Of a DNA stretch of 64,000 nucleotides, positions 40,401 to 51,174 are shown one piece after another (position 1 is the first letter of the stretch; each line of letters opens with the position of its first letter). A model generated the notes under the pieces. The model ran no database searches and was not told the origin of the DNA. It worked only from the letters and a program-made list of their open reading frames with translations. The translations under genes were made by a program, and so were the position numbers. Origin of the DNA: Lingula anatina (Eukaryota > Brachiopoda > Lingulata > Lingulida > Lingulidae); contig NW_019774847.1 of the NCBI RefSeq assembly GCF_001039355.2, positions 425,607 through 489,606 on the forward strand, read 5' to 3'.

Positions 40401-43400
40401 CTCAACACAGGACATAGGGTAGTTCTATTAATAAAATATTATATGGTACTGTATATTAATCTACTATCCCCAGGTGGATCTAAAATATCAATGTGGACAA
40501 GGGAGGTTGGGTAACCCAATAGTTGCCAAAACAAATTAATTATATTGAAATATTAAATATCAGGGGTGGATCCATTATATGCAATCATTTTTTCTGTTAT
40601 CTAGGTTTCCAAATCCCACCTCAGTTATATACATGCAACCATCATTTATCATCATCATCATTTTAATACTACTGAAAATTATTAAGAAAAGTAGTTGAAA
40701 TTCAAAAAGAGAAATTTATTAGAAAAAAATGTATGTAGTTTTGAAATATATTATCAAAGGGTATTATATGAAAACCTTTTACTAAATCAGCATACTCCAA
40801 ACAAGAAAGATCCAAGATGGAGGCAAATGTATAGTTATTGAGTATAGCATGGCACAAGTTGTCTCATCTGCCATTATTTTGAAAAACCCCACCGTCTTCA
40901 CCCTTTTTTCTATACGTATAATTTTTCAACAACAGACTTAGGGGCTTTCAGAATGAGTTAAATAGACCATATCACTAGCCGCCTTATCATTATAAGATCT
41001 GGCAGAACACTCACAATTAAAATATCATTTACTGACGCTATTGTTATCTAGGCAGCGTGGTGTTGTGTAACAGCCTAACTGCAACTCCTTCAGTCTAGTT
41101 TTAAATGTATTAAAAAATATATTATCAGTTGTTTGGAAGACAGCAAGGAACTTTATAATCTTACAAGACAGATTTTGGATGACTCGGGTGTCAATAGCAT
41201 ACAGTAACAGGATAGAGATAAGACTTCTAATGTGATAACTCAGACTCATAATAAAAACTGCCAACATACTCGACAAAAAATTCTCATCGTCGCAAACGGT
41301 GTGGACCCAAGCCTGAATATCATTTCTGTGATCCTGTTTTTATTTTTCTTTCCTCTTTTGAGAAGGGAAAGGGAGATGCTTTTGTCTTTTTTTTTTCTGG
41401 AAAGACTTTATACAACCTATCTATTACATAGACTGTACCTGATGATTATAAATGTAGTATTTCCCAGTAGACATCCTTGAAATTTAACAGAAATGCAGAA
41501 AACTTTGGAGTCCAAAGGAAGAAAAACAAGAAAAAACATGTATGTAAACAAAGGAAGAAAAAAATATATAAAAATATATACGCACGTTTAAATCTTGCAT
41601 GTGTGTGCGTGCATGCCTGCGTGCGTGCGTGAGCATATCATGGATATCCACATAAGCATATCATGGATATCCACATAATTTTATGATGAAAAACTCTTTT
41701 CTACCTGATCATATAAAGCATCACTCATGGTCGGCTTTGGCGCAGTGGTCCAACGGGCACCTTTGCGGAAGTACTCTTTAATGAGACTACGGTATGCACG
41801 ATACTCAAAGAAACGAGACCTCCATGCCATGGGAGCTTCAATAATTTCATCTCCAATCACGGTAAGGATGTCTCGAGGCATGGCAGAATACAGACCTGTA
41901 AAATGAATCCCAACATGAATTTCACAAAGTTTCAGCTTTTAAAATTAAAAACAGGTGAGTGGCTGTGTCTGTGAACAAATATCCTCACTGCTAATTGCAT
42001 GATATTTACCTTTTTTTTTTTTTGGTAAAAAGACATTCCCAACTCTACAAAAGTTTCCCTTGATTTTTTGTGTCAAGGCCAGGGTTTGTGTCTGGGTTGC
42101 AGCCTTGAATATCGTATTCTTTTTTATCATTTTCTTTAAACTGAATACTGAAAATAAAATATGTGATGGCACAATTCAATATAACTTTCATACCTGGAGA
42201 TTCAAAATCTGGTGTCTTGTAAATCTGACTGAAATCCACATGGTCTGGGCGTCTCACATGGACCCCCTCGTGCTTCAGAATATTGCAGAACTCCTCAATC
42301 TCTTCTGCAGCTTTTTGCATGTGCTCTGCGGGAAACCCTTTCCCTCCATGGGCCGTGAAAAATTCCCAGTGCTTCTCATAGGTGTTAGCCTATAATTGCA
42401 TTACATCACTCTAATGGTTTTGATGACTAAGTATATTAATCATTGCTAAGGTAAATATGTGAAATATCAAATCATTTTTGCATACTGTGCTCACAATTCA
42501 TTTGATTAGATTAATTATCATTTCATGAATATATATATATCATACTTTTTTAAAAATCCACACATGACATATATACCCTCTACGGGGCATACACAGTGTA
42601 GGCATGCATGGCCTCTACTACCAACATTACTGTCCTGGCCTTTAATAGCCCCACTCTGCAAAACTTTCCTTTTCTTTCTCACAGTATTAATTTATGTATA
42701 AGCTTTTTCACACCCAACTGGCTACGCAGTGCAGCGGCTAGTGGGGTGACCTGCACTCACTGAAGTGAAATGTGGACAAAGACACGTAGGCCTAACTATT
42801 TTAAGGATACTGGTAAGGTTTATTATCATCAAAATACCAAAAGTGAGGTTTTTTATACATCTAATTATTCAATAATGCACCTGCTATTTTGATGATTAAA
42901 AATAATAAAAAATACTCTCGAAAATATAATACATTTCTTGTTTTTAAGCATAAGCATTATCAACTTGTGTTTTAATCATCAATTTAACAGCTTTTTATTT
43001 TGAGGTGAGATAGCAATCGGCCACTGGTGGTATGGGGCATAACTTCATCCCCCGTGAACAGCCCAACCCCCAGGCACACTAAAACCCCTAAGTACACATG
43101 CGCGTCCCTTATATCCCCCAATCTCCAAGGTTTCAAATTCCTCACTCTAATTCTCTAGGATAAAATTTATCACAAGCGCACAAACAAGCAATGGACTTGG
43201 TCAATGGTGTGGTCCTAATGAAACAATCGAGTATCAGGACAATCCCCCTTCCCTACGATTCCCCCCCCCTCCGCCCCAAGGAATATATACATTTATAAAC
43301 AAATATAATGTAAAGAGTATAAAGTTCAAATCTTTTCTAATCCATTTTATGAATATTTCTAAGTGTGATGATGCAACTTGAAGAGGATATTAATATCATT

Positions 43401-46400
43401 ATACAGATTATATTCATGGAGTACAAGTACAGAAAATTTTAGAAATAAAAGTGCAAAAAAATTTGTGAAAAATCTTATCAAAGTAAAGGCCAGGAAAACA
43501 GATGATTTGATCCAAGTCATTCTTTGATAAATTACTGTTACTTTTAATTGCTTCATCACTCCTCCCTTGATCAAGTTGCCTGCCTTCAATCATAGTGCAT
43601 CTCTAGGGAAAGGTGGGGTAAGCAGATTTTCTTACTTATCCAAGTATCCCTTTGATTATCTGACACTTTTAACCCTCAATCACCTTTCAGGGGCCTCGCA
43701 GGCCCGGACCCATGTATCTTTTGCTCTCTCTTCATTAGCATGAGGTTTTGAGCCTGTTCCTTTCATGTAATCCTCAAGCAACTTATACCCCATCAGTGGA
43801 TAAATAATTAGTTTTGAAATAATTTACAACATATGTAGAAATTAACTTTTCCAAAAGTTAGTCCCATTTCCTGGAAACCGGGCCTCTGAGGCCCGGTCGC
43901 TTGATAATTTTACTTCCACATGGGATAAATAAGTCCATGTTACCTCAAATAGCTTTGCTATAAAATGTTTTACACAAGCAATATCATGTGTGCTATGACT
44001 ATCAGTATGGTCAATGAAATCTGCCTGTGAAAGATTCAAGACCTGGAGAAATTATTATTTATGAGTAATCGGTCACCTTGCATGGTCACCTGATATGCAG
44101 ATATCAGTTTAAATCTATCATTATTACATACCTGATAGACTGTGCTACCTTTGCGAAACTTTCCATTTTGAGAAAAAAAANNNNNNNNNNNNNNNNNNNN
44201 NNNNNNNNNNNNNNNNNNNNNNNNNNNNNNNNNNNNNNNNNNNNNNNNNNNNNNNNNNNNNNNNNNNNNNNNNNNNNNNNNNNNNNNNNNNNNNNNNNNN
44301 NNNNNNNNNNNNNNNNNNNNNNNNNNNNNNNNNNNNNNNNNNNNNNNNNNNNNNNNNNNNNNNNNNNNNNNNNNNNNNNNNNNNNNNNNNNNNNNNNNNN
44401 NNNNNNNNNNNNNNNNNNNNNNNNNNNNNNNNNNNNNNNNNNNNNNNNNNNNNNNNNNNNNNNNNNNNNNNNNNNNNNNNNNNNNNNNNNNNNNNNNNNN
44501 NNNNNNNNNNNNNNNNNNNNNNNNNNNNNNNNNNNNNNNNNNNNNNNNNNNNNNNNNNNNNNNNNNNNNNNNNNNNNNNNNNNNNNNNNNNNNNNNNNNN
44601 NNNNNNNNNNNNNNNNNNNNNNNNNNNNNNNNNNNNNNNNNNNNNNNNNNNNNNNNNNNNNNNNNNNNNNNNNNNNNNNNNNNNNNNNNNNNNNNNNNNN
44701 NNNNNNNNNNNNNNNNNNNNNNNNNNNNNNNNNNNNNNNNNNNNNNNNNNNNNNNNNNNNNNNNNNNNNNNNNNNNNNNNNNNNNNNNNNNNNNNNNNNN
44801 NNNNNNNNNNNNNNNNNNNNNNNNNNNNNNNNNNNNNNNNNNNNNNNNNNNNNNNNNNNNNNNNNNNNNNNNNNNNNNNNNNNNNNNNNNNNNNNNNNNN
44901 NNNNNNNNNNNNNNNNNNNNNNNNNNNNNNNNNNNNNNNNNNNNNNNNNNNNNNNNNNNNNNNNNNNNNNNNNNNNNNNNNNNNNNNNNNNNNNNNNNNN
45001 NNNNNNNNNNNNNNNNNNNNNNNNNNNNNNNNNNNNNNNNNNNNNNNNNNNNNNNNNNNNNNNNNNNNNNNNNNNNNNNNNNNNNNNNNNNNNNNNNNNN
45101 NNNNNNNNNNNNNNNNNNNNNNNNNNNNNNNNNNNNNNNNNNNNNNNNNNNNNNNNNNNNNNNNNNNNNNNNTTATTATTATTATTTTCACCCAATTTTT
45201 TAACCATTAAACTTTCAAGTACTTTCAATATATTCCTCATAAAGTATCCTCAAAGAAAAGATGTTGAAATGGTCATCAAATGTCAAATAAATAGCTTTTT
45301 CATAGGGGAGTCCTTGGGTGGTAAAATACAAATCTTTAATTTTTTTTATTTTTTCATGAAAATTTTCACCTGCAAACTAACAAAAAGTGCCAATGTGTCC
45401 TCCATTATGCATACTACATTACCATAGTCATTTACTCAAATTAAATTAGATTTTTGAATGTTTTTTGGGGGGAGTCAGATTACATGGTACACCGGGCCTC
45501 TGAGGCCCGGTTTCAGGGTTTACGTAGGGTTCCATTTCCTTGTGGATGAGGGTTAATTGCTTGACTACTACCCACCTTCCCACTACCCATCACACTGAAA
45601 ATATTCATAAAATATCTGTTCATCTGTTTACGCCACCTTCACCTGCAGGATAGGTAGTTATACTTTGATTAGATATTTAATAAAACTTTATGTATTTGTA
45701 CCCAATGAAAAAGGGATGTTATAAAATAATTTGTTTAATGGAGGTGCATTATCAACTAAAAATATTAATAAAATGGATGAATTGTTTTGAACTTTACACT
45801 CTTTACTCAATATTGCATTATGTAATGCCAGATTAAGAACGTACAGCATTGTCCAGGGGGGAATTGTCCTATAATGATTTGAACTGTGTATTTTAATTGT
45901 ACAAAAAACATTTAACAAAAAACATTTCCACTTACTCCTTCCCATCAAGATGACAAAGACATTTAATAATAAAATTGATCTTTTAGATGATTATTATATA
46001 AGGTAGCATTATTTATGGTAATGAATCAATCTTTTTAATGGGGAAAATTGTGAATTTTACAGATATTGTACTCTTTTAAAATCTAAAAATTCTTAAAATT
46101 TAAACATTAATCTAAGTACTACAAATGCTCACAGAAATATATTTTTAATGATTCTAAAATGATGTATCCCAAATATTGATGCTTTTTCTCATTGAAACAA
46201 AAGGGTCTTTGCCATACCTTGACTTCAACAGTGAACTTAGGAATAGTTGCTCCTTCCACTCTTCCAACAATGACTTCTTTCAGGGGGTCCCACTCATTCC
46301 AGGACCACACGGGGCTTTCAGGCTGAGGTAGATGCTGCGCTTCAAGGTTTTCCCTTTGGGGACTCTCTTGAGAATTAATTGCTACTCTTGGATTACTTGA

Positions 46401-48388
46401 CAGCCTACGGATTCTGCACACCTGAAGACACATGTAAAACAATCAACAGATGAATACTGAAGCATTTAATGTAAACAAAAAGACAAAATTAATAAATGAC
46501 ATGTTCAATGATAAAAGAAATTTCTATAATGTAAAAGTTAATAATAAGATTATTTTTTAGAATATAAATTAAATGCATTGCAATACAATTAATGTGCACT
46601 AAATTGTATAAACACACAATATGTAATTATCCACTTGTCTGAATTCCTCTTAGACTGCATTCCCACAGATTTAGATCGATCCATCTGAATCGACCTAACA
46701 CCCTGGGGGTTCACGCTAAATTGCTTTCAGCCAAGTGCGCACAAAAGTTAATTACCCCCTTACAGCATTTAGTAGGCGGGGCAGACACTTAAGCCAGCTA
46801 AGCTGACAATAATCTAATGAGACTCCCCACGGGGATAGATCGATCTAAAATCTGTGGGAATGCAGTCTTAAATTAAACATAATAACAGCATTTTTCTATA
46901 CAAGAGATAAAACATATATAATGTACAATGACCAAAAAACCCATTTTCCAAATATAATTGGAAATAACTTTTGATCACATCAGTTCAGCTTTATTTAATT
47001 CACCTTCTGTCGCCTGAAGTTAACTTTAAGGTTACTGATAAACATAACAGATTAGATAGCACTGGCCTATATTCAACAACTGGCAGACATGCTAAGGATA
47101 AATCTTTATCAGTATTAAGGATAACGCCCCATTTGAACATGCAAGCAGCATCAGTACATTGATAATACATCAAACTGTCTGCTCTAAAAGGAAACCTGCA
47201 CTTTGTTGCTTTTTTACGTCTCATTTTAACTGTTTTAATATATGTGTTACTAGTACTTTTCTGCACCACTGCCTTCATTTGCAATACCGCCAGTCCTCCC
47301 CCTTTAGAACCCCAGTTAAGAAGCACCCTAGGTATGCCCCAGTTATTATATGCACTTTACAAAGGTAACTTCATAAGACCTACAAATAGAACTCATACAG
47401 CTTCTGAATGGTCAGTGGTTGACCTTAAGATGGCTGAAAGCGGCATTCACAATTTTGTTTACCTAACGGGCCTACAACAAAAGGACAATAATACAGAATA
47501 AAGCACTTGTAAACAAAGGACTTAGGTTTCATGAATATGTGAACCACTTCATTCTAGAGTTATTCAGAATTGTTCAAGGATTGAGTGCATGATATAATTT
47601 CTGCCATGTGCTCAATGCTAAAGAAGTTAGCTCACACTTAGTGCACCTGAACTATTTTATCTAATTAATAAAAGTGCACAGCTGACTGACATTAAGAAAC
47701 ACCAACAATTAAGAAAATATCACTGAGAAACACTTTCTGCATCCAAACCCCATTGTCTGTGTATTCAAGTCTGCATAATTTATGCAAGTTTGTACTGTAA
47801 CTTTTTTGCCACATTGTTTTCAATATGAAACAATTTCGATGCAGAAAAATGAAAAACATCTCTTCACTTGCCAGAAAAAGAGTGGCACATTTTTTAATCA
47901 ATCCACTCATTTATTAATATGTGTTGTCAGTTTATTTGACTGGCTGTAAGTTATAACGTAGATTTTCTAATAGTATGAGTATATAAGAATTATAACTGAA
48001 ATCAAAAGTCGGAAAAGTTCCAATTCACATTTACTGAATGAGAATTATTTCCACGTAAAAGACTAAATATATAAATATAACAATCAATAAATGTTTAGTT
48101 AATGATTTCATTCTTTCGTTTTATCAATCGGTGTTTGAAAGCAAGAAGAATGGTGCACATGCATTCAATCAAATGATAAGCTCATATCCTGCACACCATA
48201 CTTCTATGTGCACACACAATATTTAACTCTACTAATATAGTACGTACTGTACTCCCACACACATAAAAGAAATAGTTATAGACTAACTCTTTTAAAAGCA
48301 TTGATAATTATTCATCACTAACCGCTGGCATCAAATGCGCAGCTTCTCTTCCTCTACACCCTCCCAAAAATGTCCTGATGCACAACAT
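37430..48388 (-). CDS. GATM: Glycine amidinotransferase (L-arginine:glycine amidinotransferase), mitochondrial
   Basis: Transfers the amidino group from arginine to glycine, giving guanidinoacetate and ornithine, the first step of creatine synthesis; the vertebrate enzyme is in the mitochondrial intermembrane space. Exons from the ATG: 48323-48388, 46218-46421, 42194-42389, 41705-41895, 40287-40424, 38876-39107, 37430-37692. They total 1290 nt, 429 aa (human 423), with every junction GT-AG and in frame. Exon 1 encodes a basic presequence [20 protein letters not shown], alignable with human MLRVRCLRGGSRGAEAVH, which fixes the start. The catalytic core is intact: [26 protein letters not shown] with His 298, and [13 protein letters not shown] with nucleophile Cys 402 (Cys407 in human). 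The C-terminus runs about a dozen residues beyond the human end. The 3.8-kb second intron holds a gap and transposon-like elements. It is head-to-head with OGFOD3. Confidence 0.97.
38098..38262. mobile_element. hAT-like MITE in the last GATM intron
   Basis: The segment begins CAGGGGCGGATCCAG and ends TAAATCCGCCCC, terminal inverted repeats of the CAGGGGCGG type common in hAT non-autonomous elements. CTAAAC lies just outside both ends, consistent with a diverged 8-bp target duplication. It is about 165 bp with no coding capacity. Confidence 0.65.
39881..39894. repeat. Poly(G) run after A's
   Basis: Short A run followed by about 12 G's in a GATM intron. A similar G run lies at 31362-31377 in a thioesterase intron. 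Confidence 0.85.
41633..41678. repeat. Two exact 23-bp tandem units
   Basis: The 23-base unit GCATATCATGGATATCCACA+TAA occurs twice in direct succession in a GATM intron, and each unit contains the palindromic core ATGGATATCCA. A GTGTGCGTGCATGC-type alternating purine-pyrimidine tract lies just upstream (41599-41632). Confidence 0.95.
43673..45552. mobile_element. Putative piggyBac-like element (interrupted by gap) in GATM intron 2
   Basis: TTAA at 43669-43672 is followed by CCCTCAATC, and GATGAGGG at the other end is followed by TTAA at 45553-45556. That is the TTAA target duplication and CCC-type terminus expected of piggyBac elements. Just inside the ends are GGGCCTC/GAGGCCC-rich palindromes: an imperfect one at 43690-43707 and perfect 21-base ones at 43877-43897 and 45491-45511. 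About half of the element is Ns, and the visible part shows no transposase. The terminal match is short, so the family call is an inference. Confidence 0.45.
44181..45172. other. Assembly gap (992 N)
   Basis: The gap lies inside GATM intron 2 and inside the putative piggyBac-like element. Long open frames across it are artefacts of the Ns. Confidence 0.99.
46653..46867. mobile_element. PIF/Harbinger-like MITE (215 bp, TTA target duplication)
   Basis: The left end GACTGCATTCCCACAGAT continues TTAGATCGAT. The right end is its inverse, ATCGATCTAAAATCTGTGG continuing to GAATGCAGTC, so the terminal inverted repeats are about 28-30 bases with one indel. TTA directly flanks both ends (46650-46652 and 46868-46870), the 3-bp duplication typical of PIF/Harbinger elements. 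The interior is non-coding. Confidence 0.8.
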
Positions 48389-48659
48389 CGTAGCACGTCT
48401 GAAGTTTTAACTCGAACTTCATAGAATGCCGCGGCACTTAGCAAGCACGTTAATAAATAGTAAAATATAGGAGAAACGAAAGTCAATTTCAAGTAAGTGC
48501 AACGCAGAACACTTTTACTCATCATCTTAAAGCCCCATAAAAAGCATCATTGTTTTTGGTCGATTTTACATATATCACTAATCTTATCAATTAGTCCATA
48601 ATCACAGATTTGTTTAATAAAAAGAACTTCAAATTTAACATTCCGTTTACAAATCCCTG

Positions 48660-48800
48660 ACGAACCTCATTTAGTTAGTGAATGACTTCGCGGCAATCAC
48701 GTGCAACGCGCACTGGGTAAACGCGACGATTGGCATGCAGCATTAATCTTACCAAGGCCGCTTCATTGATAAACCTGAACCAATCGAATGCATGCCGCCT
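48660..48800. promoter_or_regulatory. Candidate GATM promoter core with E-box and opposed CCAAT boxes
   Basis: This CpG-containing stretch lies 270-410 bases upstream of the GATM start codon. It contains CACGTG (48698-48703), CGATTGG (48728-48734) and its inverse CCAATCG (48780-48786), both next to GCATGC words. CCAAT pairs and an E-box fit a minus-strand promoter here; transcription start sites are unknown. Confidence 0.4.
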
Positions 48801-49100
48801 TCTGCTTGAACTTTATGTTTAAAAACGCAGCAGAAAGCGTTCCTATCCATTTTGTTTCTTTGGGGAAAAAGGACAAATTGAAACTGATTTTAAATTTTTC
48901 ACTGGGTTTTAATAGACATTTGTCTGAAAACCTAAGTACCGTAAGATTGTTTTTGATACAGCTCAGTGAATGGCGTCTGGACCTCTAGCTTGGGGAATGG
49001 GGGCTCACAAATGTTATTTTTTTATGTTTCAGTTCAATAGTAGACACATATTAAGTCGTGTACAGTAAAATATTGTAAAGTAACGTATATAGCGGTCTGT

Positions 49101-49160
49101 CTAATTAACGACCACAAACGGCCACAAACGACCACAAATGGCCACAAATGTCTACAAGCA
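49101..49160. repeat. 10-bp tandem repeat of (A/G)CCACAAA type
   Basis: Four consecutive 10-base units, each (A/G)CCACAAA followed by CG or TG, occupy 49111-49150, with a degenerate fifth (TCTACAAGCA) after them. Similar decamers recur at 49294-49315. ACCACA is the RUNX-type core, and the period equals about one helical turn. The array lies between the divergent GATM and OGFOD3 genes. Confidence 0.85.
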
Positions 49161-50118
49161 TAAATCAGCAAATATGTATATGTTTGACACAAGACGATAT
49201 TTTAAGTTTGAAAACAGCAAAGGTCTACAGTGCCCTAATTTGTAAGTTTACTAACGATAACAAAGAGAATGGTTGTGTCCATAAACGCCGACGAGCGACC
49301 ATAAGCGTCCACAGACAGAATAGTAGGAAGACCAACAGTTTAACATAAAATGGTTATGAAATTGACTAATAAATAAATATTAAGCCTTTAAAAACTCGCA
49401 GTGACTGAAAGACTACAGAAATAAACGGAATAAAGCGGACTAAAAAATTTTCAATTCGGACAAGATGAAACTGATATTATTTTTACTTAGACCTGTGTTT
49501 TATACCTTAAATGTCAACATATTTCTCAAATTTGTATTTTGAACTTGAAATAGAGGGCCTAATTATTTTACACCCCTTTCGAAAATAATTTCGAACGAAA
49601 GATAAATACATCTGTGACGTACAAATTTGAGAAAGTAAATATTTTAACCGGATACATGAAGGGCTGCTACATGTACGCACTATAGGCAAATTTTTCTTCT
49701 AATAAAGTTTAAAATACAAAACACTATACTATAAATGTACGTGAAAAAACATCTCAATAATGATGAAAGTAGATTTCTGATGCATTAAAAGTAACAAATT
49801 TTGCTGAGACGTGGGATTTGGACATGTTAAAAGAATGCAATAATTTCTTCATTTCATATGAAGTGAATTATTTTTCTAACATAGAACTATATTTGTATTC
49901 ATTAATTTGAAATGCGTAAAGAGGGAGGGGGCATTCAGAAAAAAAATAAAGACAGCGATGGGGAGGGGGCGCGACAACGGCAAAAATCACGTAGGGAACT
50001 GGACATCGGTTGAGTGAGTCTCAATTAAGCAGCAGCGCATATTCATGCATACATAATTAGCTTAATTTCATTTGTCGGTGGCACAGCTTAATGTTAGAAC
50101 AGTAAGAACAACAACAAC

Positions 50119-50119
50119 A

Positions 50120-50167
<48 letters not shown>
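50119..50167. repeat. (TAA)n microsatellite
   Basis: About 49 bases of uninterrupted AAT repeat in the GATM-OGFOD3 intergenic region, preceded by a short ACA run. Confidence 0.97.
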
Positions 50168-50395
50168 CGGGCCTTTCCACAAAAATGTGACCATGTGAGT
50201 CACGTCTAGGACGCACTCATTTTGTGAAATATTTGCAAAATTCCGACTCGCGCCACTATTTTCACTGTCTTTTGCTATAGCGCATTCCAATAGGGAAATA
50301 AAAAATAATAATAAAGAAATTTTATAAAACAGTTATACAAATTTATGCAACATTTAAATGTGCGCGTCAATGACGTAACTCAGATTTTCACTTTT

Positions 50396-50401
50396 GTGTG
50401 C

Positions 50402-50444
<43 letters not shown>
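50396..50444. repeat. (GC)n(GT)n alternating purine-pyrimidine tract
   Basis: A GC alternating run passes directly into a GT run of about 28 bases. Such tracts can adopt Z-DNA; here it sits about 0.75 kb upstream of the OGFOD3 start. Confidence 0.97.
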
Positions 50445-50862
50445 GAATTAGACCCAGTCAAGGGTTTCCTTTAAATTCAATACTCCCAGATCTAGAGTTA
50501 CAGAATGTGATTTTATTTTGCCTACAAAATCGGTTTCTAGACGTATGGTAGCCTACTCAAATCATTTTCAGTTTTAGGGATTGAAAGACAGAGAGTGAAT
50601 AAACGTGAATTTGTCCCAGACCCAGCAACCTAGAGGGATGGAAAAGTTCAGTGTATGCATGCACTGTCATCCCACAGATTGCAGCTCCTACATCATTACG
50701 GGAGAGGGAGAGAAAACTCCCATACCTGATGTATGCTGAGTACACCTAGGTGTATGTAGGATGGCAAGTTTCACACAATCCATGCATCTTTTATCAAGAA
50801 TTACTTACTCTCAGTGTAAAATTTGGGACGAAGAAAACCAAGATATGTAAGTAAATATTATT

Positions 50863-51174
50863 TTGGGTGCACTATGTGTAAAAGACACAAGATATCAGGA
50901 CGCACCTACTCAAAATAAATAAATACTCTTGGCTCCCCCTCCCCCGTTCAATGTATACCTCGCTTTCGCTTTCGCCTTTCAAAACTCTTCTTAATATGGA
51001 GGTCAAGAATCTTACTTCCGCCGAAAACGTGATTATTTTCAGAGCAAAGAAAAACGTTTTATTTCATCCTGGTAATTCGATATAGCAGCATAAGCGCTGT
51101 TTAAAATAAATGTCATTTTAGAAGTTATGGGCTCTTGAACTTGAGATGCTTTGTGACGATAACGATTTAGCAAA
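50863..51174 (+). promoter_or_regulatory. OGFOD3 upstream region (copy 1)
   Basis: About 310 bases before the OGFOD3 ATG, shared with the second copy at 62122-62429. It includes a C-rich CTCCCCCTCCCCCG stretch, CGCTTTCGCTTTCGCC and an ATATGGAGGTCAAG segment. It differs from the other copy by a few substitutions and a 4-base AAAT-type indel. Confidence 0.4.

Noticed and set aside
40561-40576. CAGGGGTGGATCC, like a hAT end
   Set aside because: No matching opposite end nearby; at most a fragment.
44078-45427. 449-codon plus-strand frame and two long minus-strand frames
   Set aside because: Created by 992 Ns in a GATM intron.
47000-47326. 108-codon minus-strand frame containing CRFPF and YYQCT, faintly like a fibronectin type II domain
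   Set aside because: The remaining cysteines and WG.C pattern of that fold do not follow, there are no exon borders, and overlapping plus-strand frames are equally open. Probably chance in a GATM intron/upstream region.
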